Shown one piece after another: positions 24,535 to 32,932 of a DNA stretch of 64,000 nt (within the stretch, counting starts at the first letter, position 1; each line of letters starts with the position of its first letter). This stretch comes from CAVSQX01 sp963730225 (GTDB taxonomy: Bacteria; Planctomycetota; Phycisphaerae; Tepidisphaerales; Tepidisphaeraceae), in NCBI GenBank assembly GCA_963730225.1, contig CAVSQX010000001.1, positions 496,001 to 560,000 on the forward strand, given 5' to 3'. The notes beneath the pieces are model-generated. The model was not told the origin of the DNA. It saw nothing but the letters and a program-made list of their open reading frames with translations, and searched no databases. Made by a program: the position numbers and the translations under genes.

Positions 24535-25875
24535 TCAAACGGCGGCGGGAAATGGGACGGCATCTTTGCGGGCGGATCGCATTTGATCGAAGAACCCACG
24601 GCGTCGCTGCTCGGTGCACCGGGCGGAATAAAGCTGGCCGCTGAGCCAATGGATTCCCTCGCGCAATTGCTGCGGCGAGAGGCCCAGCGGCTGGAAGTTG
24701 ACATCGAAAAGCGTGCACAAATCCCAGCGGCCCGGATGAAGGATTCGTCCTTCGCGCAGCAATCTTTCATACAGCGGGGTGCCGGGAAAGGGGGTGAGAA
24801 TGGTGATCTGCACGTCGTACAGGTTGTTGGCGATGGCAAAATCGTAGACCTGCTGGAAGATTTCCGGGCCGTGGCGGTCGAGGCCGAGAATGAAACATCC
24901 GTTGACGGAAACGCCGTGCGATTGAATGGCGGCAATGGCATCGCGGCAGCGGGCAAATTGCCGGGCCTTGAAGTTGCCGTGCATTTCGATTCCTTCCAGG
25001 GCGGATGCGGTGGGGCTTTCCAATCCGATCAGGACCTGTCGGCAACCGGAATCGTGAAGGAGTTGCAGCAGCTGCAAATCGTCGGCGAGCGAAATGTCGG
25101 TTTCGGTAAACCATTTGATGCGCAGCGGGGCGAGCTGCCGGCACAATTCCTTGCCCCAGGTTTTGTCGACGAAGGTGTTGTCGTCGGCGAACTCGATAAA
25201 CGGATTGGCCCGCAGATGCTGGATAGCGCGGATGTCTCGAACGACGTGCTCGACGGGGCGCTTGCGATAGCGCTGGCTGAGCATGACGTTGGAAGCGCAG
25301 AAATCGCATCGCCATGGACAGCCGCGGGAGGTTTGAACGGTGAAGCGATTGTAGGGGCGATGATCGAGCAGGTCGTATCGGGGAACGGGAAGCTGGGCGA
25401 CATCGACGGGCGGGAAATCGGGCGCGTTGAAAATCCGTTTTGGCTCGCCGACGGCGGCCGCGACGACCACCGCGGGCCAGACATTTTCCCCTTCGCCGAT
25501 GATGACGTAATCGCAGTGTTCCAGCGCTTCGGTGGGGCAAACGGTGACGTGCAGTCCGCCCATCGCCGTCTTCACGCCGGCTGCCCGCAAGCGGTCGGCG
25601 ATGGCATAGGCCTCAAAAATCTGCGCGGAGAATGTGCTGATGGCGACCAGATCGCAGGAATAAATCTCGGCCGGCTCGGAGCGGTCGCTTTCGGCTTCGA
25701 AGTAAATCACCTGATGCCCGGTCGGGGTGCAGGCGGCGAGATAGAGTAAACCGAGACTGGGCAGGGATGCGATGGTTTTGCTGCGATCGACAAAGCCGGG
25801 AAGCGTGAGTCCAAGCCGGAGAAGCTCCGGATCGTGGGCGCGAATTCCACTCATGGCCAGCAGACCGATCTTCAT
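24535..25875 (-). CDS. B12-binding domain radical SAM protein
   Basis: The 446-residue protein has an N-terminal cobalamin-binding Rossmann domain (MKIGLLAMSGIRAHDPELL, LPSLGLLYLAACTPTGHQV, VAISTFSAQIFEAYAIAD, MGGLHVTVCPTEAL, IIGEGE) and a radical-SAM barrel with TSRGCPWRCDFCASN, FADDNTFVDKTWGKELC and ILTPFPGTPLYERLLREG. The class includes methyltransferases and ring-forming enzymes acting on lipids and natural products. ATG 25875 follows GGAGG and overlaps the upstream membrane gene by 4 bp. Substrate unknown. Confidence 0.9.
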   Translation of the reverse strand: MKIGLLAMSGIRAHDPELLRLGLTLPGFVDRSKTIASLPSLGLLYLAACTPTGHQVIYFEAESDRSEPAEIYSCDLVAISTFSAQIFEAYAIADRLRAAGVKTAMGGLHVTVCPTEALEHCDYVIIGEGENVWPAVVVAAAVGEPKRIFNAPDFPPVDVAQLPVPRYDLLDHRPYNRFTVQTSRGCPWRCDFCASNVMLSQRYRKRPVEHVVRDIRAIQHLRANPFIEFADDNTFVDKTWGKELCRQLAPLRIKWFTETDISLADDLQLLQLLHDSGCRQVLIGLESPTASALEGIEMHGNFKARQFARCRDAIAAIQSHGVSVNGCFILGLDRHGPEIFQQVYDFAIANNLYDVQITILTPFPGTPLYERLLREGRILHPGRWDLCTLFDVNFQPLGLSPQQLREGIHWLSGQLYSARCTEQRRRGFFDQMRSARKDAVPFPAAV

Positions 25876-26249
25876 GGGGGACCTCCGTAGAGAATCAGAA
25901 CGACGGCGGCGAAGAGGCTGAGAACGGGAATGAAGAAGAGTCGGCGAAACGGCTCTTTCCAGGCGGTGAGAAAGCAAACGGCGGGCATGGCGGCGGCGCC
26001 GATCAGCAGCAGAATGGAGGCGGAGTTTTCGATTCGGCCCGGGCGGGGAGTGCAAATCGCAAAGAGCAGGTTGAGCGTTCCCAAAGCGGCCAGCGCGATG
26101 TGCCCCAGCCGGACGATTCGCCGACGGAAGGAATTGTATCCGCCCCAGAAGGATTCGCGGTGGAAGAACATTCCGACAGCGGCGCCGGTGGCGAAGGCGG
26201 CCAGAATCAGGCCCCATCCCGCGTACCAGTTCAACAGATGCGCGACCAT
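25872..26249 (-). CDS. Small multi-pass membrane protein of unknown function
   Basis: The 125-residue product has four hydrophobic helices (GWGLILAAFATGAAVGMFF, IALAALGTLNLLFAIC, ASILLLIGAAAMPAVCFLTA, LFFIPVLSLFAAVVLILY). The loops carry RR/RRR motifs, as expected for cytoplasmic sides. It precedes the B12-radical-SAM gene with an ATGA overlap, so the two are translationally coupled and may act on the same membrane-linked substrate. Confidence 0.75.
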   Translation of the reverse strand: MVAHLLNWYAGWGLILAAFATGAAVGMFFHRESFWGGYNSFRRRIVRLGHIALAALGTLNLLFAICTPRPGRIENSASILLLIGAAAMPAVCFLTAWKEPFRRLFFIPVLSLFAAVVLILYGGPP

Positions 26250-26263
26250 GGAATCAAGTTTAT

Positions 26264-26277
26264 ATAGTGCTTACTAT
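26264..26277. promoter_or_regulatory. Candidate operator ATAGTGCTTACTAT in a divergent promoter region
   Basis: ATAGT (26264-26268) and ACTAT (26273-26277) are inverted around GCTT, in an AT-rich 119-bp spacer between the leftward membrane/radical-SAM genes and the rightward hydroxylase gene. AT-rich dyads at such a place are typical repressor sites. No regulator gene is adjacent, so this is tentative. Confidence 0.35.
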
Positions 26278-26368
26278 CTTTTGTCAACAGCGGCGGAATT
26301 TGGCCGGCGGCGGTGGGCTGGTGTAGATTATTGCCTTGGCGAGGCGGAAGGCGGGCAAAGAATTCACG

Positions 26369-27505
26369 ATGGTGAACAAGCTGAGGATGAAACTTCGCTC
26401 AGAGCTGGAGTCGCCGGCGGAGGTGCGGAGTCTGGGCACGGGCTGGCTCAGCGGCGTGGCGGCGCTGGTGGCCGCGGTGGCGGGGCTTTGCCTGGTGCTA
26501 TGCCTGCGCTTTCCGTCGCTGCTGACGGTCCCGCCGCTGCGACCGTATTACCAGAACATCTGGTTTCGGCTGGGGCTTCATTGTTTGCTGGTGAGCGGGT
26601 TTGCGCTGGCGGCGGTAAGCCTGGTTCTTCGCGCGAACAAAATCATCGGATTCACGGCGATCTGCGTCATTCTGCTGGCGACGATACTGGGTGGATCGCA
26701 CGTGGAATCGCGCGGTGAATTGACGGGCGGGCCGTTTCTGGGTCTGGACTGGTTTGTGCTCAACGTCGTCTTCACGGGATTTTTATTCATCCCGGTGGAA
26801 CGGCTGTTCGCGCGGCAGAAGGGACAGCCGCTGTTCCGAGCGGAGTGGCGGGAGGATTTGTTCTATTACCTGGTGAGCAGCCTGCTGGTGCAGGTGCTGA
26901 GTTTTCTGTCGATGGCGCCAGCGATCGCGCTGCTGGCGCACACGCATTGGACGACGCTGCGGGCGTGGGTGGGCTCGCAGTCGGCGGTGCTGCAAGTGGT
27001 GGAGATCATGTTTTGCACCGATCTGGTGCAATACTGGGTGCATCGCGCTTTTCATCGGGTGCCGATTCTCTGGCGGTTCCACGCGGTGCATCATTCGGCC
27101 AAACAGTTGGACTGGATGGCCGGCGCGAGAATGCATTTCATGGAAATCATCGCCCTGCGCGGGTTCACGATAATTCCGATGTACATCCTGGGCTTTTCGT
27201 CGATCGCGCTGCACGCCTATATTTTGCTGGTTTACATCCACTCGTCGCTGGTGCATGCGAACATCGGCTGGAATTTCGATCACATCGGCCGGTTTCTGGT
27301 GACGCCGAGGTTTCACCATTGGCATCATGGAATCGACAAGGAAGCGATCGACGTGAATTTCGCGGTGCATTTTCCGCTGTTCGACCGGCTGTTTGGAACG
27401 TATCACCTGCCGCCACATCAGTGGCCCAGCGGATATGGAATTGAGAATCATCCGGTGCCGCGGGGATATTGGCGGCAGTTTTTGTATCCGTTTGGCCGGC
27501 GGTGA
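26369..27505 (+). CDS. Sterol desaturase / fatty acid hydroxylase family membrane protein
   Basis: The 378-residue membrane enzyme has several TM helices in its first 230 residues and the di-iron histidine boxes HRAFH, HAVHH and FHHWHHG, as in the fatty acid hydroxylase superfamily. Such enzymes use O2 to hydroxylate or desaturate lipids. The N-terminal 130 residues are extra membrane helices (VAAVAGLCLVLCLRF and others), longer than in minimal members. ATG 26369 is chosen as the first ATG; a TTG at 26336 is possible. The real lipid substrate is unknown. Confidence 0.88.
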   Translation: MVNKLRMKLRSELESPAEVRSLGTGWLSGVAALVAAVAGLCLVLCLRFPSLLTVPPLRPYYQNIWFRLGLHCLLVSGFALAAVSLVLRANKIIGFTAICVILLATILGGSHVESRGELTGGPFLGLDWFVLNVVFTGFLFIPVERLFARQKGQPLFRAEWREDLFYYLVSSLLVQVLSFLSMAPAIALLAHTHWTTLRAWVGSQSAVLQVVEIMFCTDLVQYWVHRAFHRVPILWRFHAVHHSAKQLDWMAGARMHFMEIIALRGFTIIPMYILGFSSIALHAYILLVYIHSSLVHANIGWNFDHIGRFLVTPRFHHWHHGIDKEAIDVNFAVHFPLFDRLFGTYHLPPHQWPSGYGIENHPVPRGYWRQFLYPFGRR

Positions 27506-27506
27506 A

Positions 27507-27695
27507 TCAGGCGGCTTTTTTGGCGGCGGGTTTGGCGGGCGCTTTGGATGGGGCAGCGGCCGCCGGCTGGGCGGGGACGGGCGTGGGGGTGAGGTCGAAT
27601 TTGGCATCCTGCAATTGCTTTTCGCGTTCGCCGCCCAGGACGCGCAGAGCCGCCCAGAGGGCGATGACAACCGATGTGATGATGATCCAATTCAC
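27507..27695 (-). CDS. Small single-TM protein with Pro/Ala/Lys tail
   Basis: GTG 27695 (VNWIIITSVVIALWAALRVL) gives 62 residues: one TM helix, then REKQLQDAKFDLTP and a low-complexity PAAAAPSKAPAKPAAKKAA tail. GGAGGA lies about 12 bp upstream; TTG 27716 is an alternative start that would sit on top of that site. It lies 49 bp downstream of fmt on the same strand. Function unknown. Confidence 0.55.
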   Translation of the reverse strand: MNWIIITSVVIALWAALRVLGGEREKQLQDAKFDLTPTPVPAQPAAAAPSKAPAKPAAKKAA

Positions 27696-27744
27696 AAAAA
27701 GGGTGTTCCTCCGCAAAAATCATCGGCAGAAATTGGCTGGGCCG

Positions 27745-28701
27745 TTAAGGTTTCGGCGGCGGGATCGATTCAAGGCGCAGGCCCGCGCTCCAACGGTGTC
27801 CGCGCGCGTAGGCATCGAGCGGCATCGGCCGTTTGGCGGGCGGCTGCAATTCCAAAATGCGAACGGTGCCGTCGGAGACGGCGATGGTTCCGTCCGCGGT
27901 AATGCAGCCGATCGGGCTGGCCCGGCCGACCTGGCCAACTTGCGGGGCTGCCCGCAGAATCGTCGCCCGGGCGATCTCGCCGCTGGAATGATCGATCAGG
28001 CGAACCTGACAGCCGGGCCAGGGAGAAAGTCCGTTGATCAAGGCGGCCAGTTCCCTGGCCGGGCGTCGCCAATCCAGCACGGCCATTTCCCGGGAAATCT
28101 TGGGGGCGGCGGTGGCGAGCGATTCATCCTGAGAATTCTCGACGGCGCGGGCATCGGCCAGGTCGTTGACGGTGCGGACAATCAACCCAGCCCCGTCTTG
28201 CGCCAGGAGATCGTGCAGTTCACCGGCAGTTTCTGATTCGCCGATCGGGATTTGGGATTGAGCCAGAATGTTGCCAGCGTCCATTTTTTGGGCCAGGCGG
28301 ATGATGGAGTTGCCGGTGAATTTTTCGCCGTTGATGATGGCCCAGTTGATCGGAGCGGCTCCGCGGTATTTGGGCAACAGCGAGGCGTGAAGATTGAGGC
28401 TGCCAAGCCGCGGATGGTCGGCCGCCGCCGGGGAAATCTTCTGGCCAAAGGCGATCACGATCAAAAGGTCGGCGGGGGGCAGCGGCTCGGTGTTCAAATC
28501 GGCGGTGCGGATTAACGGAAGCTTCCATGGCTGGGCGGCGGCTGCGATGGGGGTAGGAGTGAGATTTCGGCCGCGGCCGGCGGGGCGATCGGGCTGGGTG
28601 TAAACCTGGACGATCTGGTGACCGCGCTCGATGAGTGCGTGGAGCGCCGGTTTTCCGAACTCACCACTGCCGGCGAAAATGATGGCAAGCGATCGGGCCA
28701 C
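27745..28701 (-). CDS. fmt: Methionyl-tRNA formyltransferase
   Basis: Formylates initiator Met-tRNA using 10-formyl-THF. The 318-residue product has IIFAGSGEFGKPALHALI, the catalytic and folate region LNLHASLLPKYRGAAPINWA (Asn-His with KYRGAAP), KMDAGNIL, and a C-terminal tRNA-binding OB-like domain from about 205 (LDWRRPARELAALING, YARGHRW). GTG 28701 (VARSLAIIFAG) with AAGGTG upstream is the start. It lies 8 bp after def on the same strand, the common def-fmt pairing. Confidence 0.96.
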   Translation of the reverse strand: MARSLAIIFAGSGEFGKPALHALIERGHQIVQVYTQPDRPAGRGRNLTPTPIAAAAQPWKLPLIRTADLNTEPLPPADLLIVIAFGQKISPAAADHPRLGSLNLHASLLPKYRGAAPINWAIINGEKFTGNSIIRLAQKMDAGNILAQSQIPIGESETAGELHDLLAQDGAGLIVRTVNDLADARAVENSQDESLATAAPKISREMAVLDWRRPARELAALINGLSPWPGCQVRLIDHSSGEIARATILRAAPQVGQVGRASPIGCITADGTIAVSDGTVRILELQPPAKRPMPLDAYARGHRWSAGLRLESIPPPKP

Positions 28702-28709
28702 GGTGCACC

Positions 28710-29258
28710 TTATCGACGGGATTTTTTCTTCTTCGCCGGTTCCGGATGGTCGGCGGCATATTGTTCTTCCAGCTCCTTGAGAATCTTGCGATGGGTCATC
28801 TTCTCGACCGGGCTCATTCGGTCGGTTAGCAGGATTCCGTTGAGATGATCCACTTCGTGCTGCCAGATGCGGGCGATGTAACCGGTTTCGGTTTGCTCGA
28901 AGGGCTTGCCGCTCAGATCCTGTGCCTGCATCCTCATCGCTTTGTTGCGAATCACCTGGATGTTCACCTTGGGCAGTGAAAGGCAACCTTCTTCGGCTTG
29001 TTCCTGATCGCTGGGTTCGCTGAGGCGGGGATTGACGTAAATGCGATCGCTGGCGGGCTCGCCGTTGTGGTTCATGACGAAGAGGCGGATGTTCTTGCCG
29101 ACCTGTGGAGCGGCCAGGCCGACGCCGCGGGATTCGCGCATCAGTTCAAACATGCGCTGGGCCAGGGCAGCCAGATTCTGGTCGAAGATTTCGACGGGCT
29201 TGCTGACCTTTTTCAGGTGTGGATCGGGCCAAAAAATGATCTTGAGCGGGGGGGCCAT
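28710..29258 (-). CDS. def: Peptide deformylase
   Basis: Removes the N-formyl group from new proteins. The 182-residue protein carries the three deformylase motifs: GVGLAAPQ, EGCLSLP and QHEVDHLNG, which supply the metal-binding Cys and two His and the catalytic Glu. A basic PAKKKKSRR tail is extra. ATG 29258 (MAPPLKIIFWPDPHLKKVS) is the normal start; longer in-frame extension has no support. It heads the def-fmt operon and diverges from the TPR gene at 29415. Confidence 0.96.
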   Translation of the reverse strand: MAPPLKIIFWPDPHLKKVSKPVEIFDQNLAALAQRMFELMRESRGVGLAAPQVGKNIRLFVMNHNGEPASDRIYVNPRLSEPSDQEQAEEGCLSLPKVNIQVIRNKAMRMQAQDLSGKPFEQTETGYIARIWQHEVDHLNGILLTDRMSPVEKMTHRKILKELEEQYAADHPEPAKKKKSRR

Positions 29259-29414
29259 GAAGAAGCGGCGCTCGATCGCCGATCGAAGGTAGCCTACAAT
29301 CACAAGCTGGTACAGATCAATCGGTTGACACCGTCGCAGGCTTCGGCTTAGATACCGAACCGAGCGCGGCAGGGCGTGCAACTCACGTGGTGCGTTTCAT
29401 ATACAGGATTTATC

Positions 29415-30902
29415 GTGGCTGAAAACTCAGACGATAACAAGGACAGTTCGCAGGAAGTTACTGCTCCGGAAGGATACCGCCACATTCCTGAGGAGGATCG
29501 AAAGAAGGCGAAGGTTTTTTTCGATCGCGGGAACACGGTAGCGGGCACCGGCAATTACGAATACGCCATCGAGATGTTTCTGCAGGGCCTGGCCATCGAC
29601 TCCGACGCGGTGGAGGCGCATCAGTCGCTGCGAGACATCTCGCTGCGGCGCAAGGCCAGCGGGGGCAAAAGCATCGGCTTCATGGCGGCGATGCCGCTCA
29701 AGCGGCCAAGCAAGGACGACACGCAAAACCTGCTGAACCAGGAAAAACTGCTGGCGTATGATCCGGGCAACACGGACCACATGGTGGGGTTGCTGCAAAG
29801 TGCGCTCAGAGCCGGGTTCTACGATACGGTGATGTGGATTGGTCCGATCCTGCAAAAAACCAATGCTGATGCGGCCAAGCCGGAGTTCAACAAGTTCATC
29901 ATTCTCCGCGACGGCTACAAGAGCCTTCAGCAATGGCGGTTGGCGACCGACGCCTGCCACTACGCGGCCATGCTTCGTCCCGACGACATGGATCTTCAAA
30001 ACGAGTTGAAGAACCTGGGCGCGATGGACACGATGAAGGCGGGAAAATATGGCACCTCGCGCAGCTTCCGCGACAGCGTGAAGGACATGGATTCGCAGTC
30101 GAAGCTGATCTTCCAGGACAAGGACGTTCGCACGTCGGATCAGATGGCCAGGCTGGTCGCCGAGGCCGAGAAGGATTGGAAGGCCGACGCCGCCGATCCG
30201 GGCAAGCTGATGCGCTACGCTGAAATCCTGGCCAAGACCGAACAGCCGGAATTTGAAAACAAGGCGATCGAAGTGCTTCAGGATGCGTTCGAGCGCACGC
30301 GGCAATTCCGCTTCCGCCAGGCGATCGGTCGCATCCGCATGTCGCAGATGATTCGCGCCGAGCGCTCGCTGCGGCAAAAAGCCGTCGCCAACCCCGGCGA
30401 CGCGCAGGCCCAGCAGGATTGGAAGCAATTCACGCTGGAGAAACTCCAGGAAGAGCTGAAGGAATACCAGCTTTGGGTGGAGAATTATCCGACCGAAGGA
30501 GGCTTTCGCTATCAGGTGGGGACTCATTTGTTTCAATTGGGCAAGTACAACGAGGCGATCCCCATCTTGCAGCAGGTGCGCAGCGATCCGAAGTATCGAA
30601 CCGATGCGACGGTCATTCTCGGCCGGGCTTTTCTGGAGGCAAAATACGTCGAGGAAGCGGTGGCGACGCTGGGCACCATCGTCAACGACTACGTGAACAA
30701 AGGGGATAAAAAGTCAATCACCATGACGTTTTGGTACGGCCGGGCGCTGGAAGAAAAGGGCGAAACACAGGCGGCTATCAAGGCGTACAGCCAGGTGGCC
30801 CAGTGGGAGTTCAACTTCCTGGATGTGCAAGCGCGAATCAAGCGACTGCGCGATTTGAAAGCGGCCAATCCGAATGACGAAACCCGAACGCCCAGTCCAT
30901 GA
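29415..30902 (+). CDS. TPR-repeat protein, cytoplasmic
   Basis: GTG 29415 (VAENSDDNKDSSQEV), with CAGGA 6 bp upstream, gives 495 residues. TPR-like helices are clear at about 35-70 (FFDRGNTVAGTGNYEYAIEM) and in the C-terminal half (YQVGTHLFQLGKYNEAIPIL, ARAFLEAKY-type unit, FWYGRALEEKGETQAAIKAY). There is no signal peptide or TM. The central part is charged and helical. Likely a scaffold; function not known. It precedes rpsT by 127 bp and ends before a weak hairpin. Confidence 0.78.
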   Translation: MAENSDDNKDSSQEVTAPEGYRHIPEEDRKKAKVFFDRGNTVAGTGNYEYAIEMFLQGLAIDSDAVEAHQSLRDISLRRKASGGKSIGFMAAMPLKRPSKDDTQNLLNQEKLLAYDPGNTDHMVGLLQSALRAGFYDTVMWIGPILQKTNADAAKPEFNKFIILRDGYKSLQQWRLATDACHYAAMLRPDDMDLQNELKNLGAMDTMKAGKYGTSRSFRDSVKDMDSQSKLIFQDKDVRTSDQMARLVAEAEKDWKADAADPGKLMRYAEILAKTEQPEFENKAIEVLQDAFERTRQFRFRQAIGRIRMSQMIRAERSLRQKAVANPGDAQAQQDWKQFTLEKLQEELKEYQLWVENYPTEGGFRYQVGTHLFQLGKYNEAIPILQQVRSDPKYRTDATVILGRAFLEAKYVEEAVATLGTIVNDYVNKGDKKSITMTFWYGRALEEKGETQAAIKAYSQVAQWEFNFLDVQARIKRLRDLKAANPNDETRTPSP

Positions 30903-31029
30903 CGAGGCGATTCGATATTCAGGCTCGATCCCTTTGTTGCAGAAAACCCGTCATCCCCATAGACTTTTCCGTTCGCCGGGCGGCCGTTTGCCGCTACGGC
31001 ATTTTTGATCGGACCAGGAGACGATAACT

Positions 31030-31341
31030 GTGGCTCATTCCCTTTCCGCCAAGAAGCGTGTTCGGCAGAATCTCAAGCGCAATGCGCGCAATCGATCGCG
31101 CAAAGCGATGTTGAAGGACCAGATGAAGGCATTCAACGCCGCGGTGACGGCGCACGATTTGAAAAAAGCTGCCATCGAGTTGAACAAGGTGGTTCAGCAA
31201 CTCGATAAGGTTGCCGCCAAGCACACGATTCACAAGAACGCCGCCGCCCGCAGGCGCAGCCGGCTGACGCTGCGGCTCAACGCCTTGGCCAAGGCCGGCC
31301 CCAGCGCCCACGGCGCTAAAACCAAGCCCGCGACCGCCTGA
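31030..31341 (+). CDS. rpsT: 30S ribosomal protein S20
   Basis: Binds 16S rRNA in the small subunit body. The 103-residue basic protein has the S20 start AHSLSAKKRVRQNLKRNARN, followed by KAAIELNKVVQQLDKVAAKH and IHKNAAARRRSRLTLRLNAL. The start is GTG 31030 with GGAG about 10 bp upstream. A 16-residue Ala/Gly/Lys tail extends beyond the usual length. It lies 24 bp before glycyl-tRNA synthetase. Confidence 0.95.
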   Translation: MAHSLSAKKRVRQNLKRNARNRSRKAMLKDQMKAFNAAVTAHDLKKAAIELNKVVQQLDKVAAKHTIHKNAAARRRSRLTLRLNALAKAGPSAHGAKTKPATA

Positions 31342-31365
31342 TCGGCCCCGCGGCAAGGCCAAATC

Positions 31366-32932
31366 ATGTCGGAAGCGTCGCCAGCGAACGTGATGGAGCA
31401 GATCGTCTCGCTCTGCAAACGGCGGGGGTTTGTTTATCCGGCCAGCGAAATCTACGGGGGGCTGAATGGATTTTGGGATTACGGGCCGCTGGGGGTGCTG
31501 CTAAAAAATAATATCCGCGATTCGTGGTGGCGGAACATGGTGGAATCTCCACCGATCGGGCCGGATGGACATCCGGTTGAGATGGTGGGGATTGATACGG
31601 CGATTATTCAGAATCCCAAGACGTGGGTGGCAAGCGGACACGCAAGCGGGTTTTCCGATCCGATGATCGATTGTCGCGCGTGCAAAACACGTCTGCGCGC
31701 TGATCATCTGATGGTCCTGATCATCGAAAAAGCAGGGGACAAGATCTATTTTTCGGGCCAGGGCACGCTCGACGAGGTTCGCGAGCAAAATGCGAAGAAG
31801 CTCAAGACGCTTCCCTGGCCGATCGCATACGAGTTCAAGGCCGCGACGTCACTACAGTCTGTCGAACGGGAAAAAGTACCGTGCCCGAATTGTGGCGAGA
31901 AAGGAACTCTCACCGAACCCCGGCAATTCAATCTGATGTTGACCACCGAAATCGGAGCCGTCGATGCGGTCAAAGCTTATCTCCGCCCCGAAACCGCCCA
32001 GGGCATTTTTCTGAATTTCAAAAATGTGGTCGACACGACGCGCGTCAAAGTTCCCTTCGGTGTCGCGCAGATCGGCAAGAGTTTTCGGAACGAGGTCACC
32101 CCGCGAAACTTCATCTTCCGTTCCCGCGAATTCGAGCAGATGGAGATGGAATGGTTCTGCCATCCGGACGAGGCGAAAAACTGGTACGACTTCTGGAAGC
32201 ACGAGCGCATGCAATGGTGGCGGTCGCTGGGCGTGCTCGGAAGCGAATCTGCGATTCCGCGATCACGCACAAGATGAGCTGAGCCATTACTCGAAGATGA
32301 CCGTGGATATCGAATACAAATATCCGTTCACGGCTCCGGATTTCGGCGAACTGGAAGGCATCGCCCATCGCGGCGATTTCGATCTCACGCAACATCAGAA
32401 ACATTCCGGCCAACGGCTGGATTATTTCGATCAGGAACTGCAGCTGAAACTGAAGGAGCAGGGGGCCAGCGCTGAGGACGTGAAGGCGAAGAGCCGATAC
32501 ATTCCCAATGTGATCGAGCCGGCCAGCGGGTTGACGCGGGCGGTGCTGGTGCTGCTGTGCGAATGCTACCGGAACGAGAAAGGCCGGCAGGGGACGGAGG
32601 AGTATCTTTCGTTCAAGCCGCAGTTTGCACCGATCAAGCTGGGGATTTTTCCGCTGGTGAACAAGGAGGGGATGCCGGAGGTGGCGGAAAAGCTGTATCT
32701 CGATCTGCGGCAGCATTACACGTGCGAGTACGATCCGAAGCAATCGATCGGCAAGCGTTACGCCCGCATGGACGAGATCGGCACGCCGTTCTGCGTCACG
32801 ATTGACGGGCAGACGCTGATGGATCAGACGGTTACGATCCGACAGCGCGACACGATGCAGCAGGAGCGGATCGGTTTGGATAAAATCAGGCCGTACCTGA
32901 CCGATCAACTGCATGGCACAGGCCACATCTGA
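31366..32932 (+). CDS. glyQS: Glycine--tRNA ligase (class II, single-chain), frameshift near 32240
   Basis: Charges tRNA-Gly. The first frame (31366 to about 32240) has SLCKRRGFVYPASEIYGGLN, FWDYGPLG, class II motif RPETAQGIFLNF and GKSFRNEVTPRNFIFRSREF. The second frame (about 32235-32932) continues with EANLRFRDHAQDELSHYSK, TVDIEYKYPF, IEPASGLTRAVL, FAPIKLGIFPLV and the anticodon-binding end. Removing one base near 32238-32242 joins them into about 522 residues, the expected size. No stop or missing motif is seen apart from the break. As the gene is essential, an indel error is likelier than decay. The 3' end overlaps the next gene by 20 bp. Confidence 0.88.

Noticed and set aside
30983..31008. 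Terminator hairpin GCCGT...ACGGC-ATTTTT before rpsT
   Set aside because: Only a 5-bp stem with a 9-base loop; too weak to list as a feature.
32231..32250. Programmed ribosomal frameshifting in glycyl-tRNA synthetase
   Set aside because: No slippery heptamer, in-frame stop at the site or downstream pseudoknot was seen; an indel is simpler.
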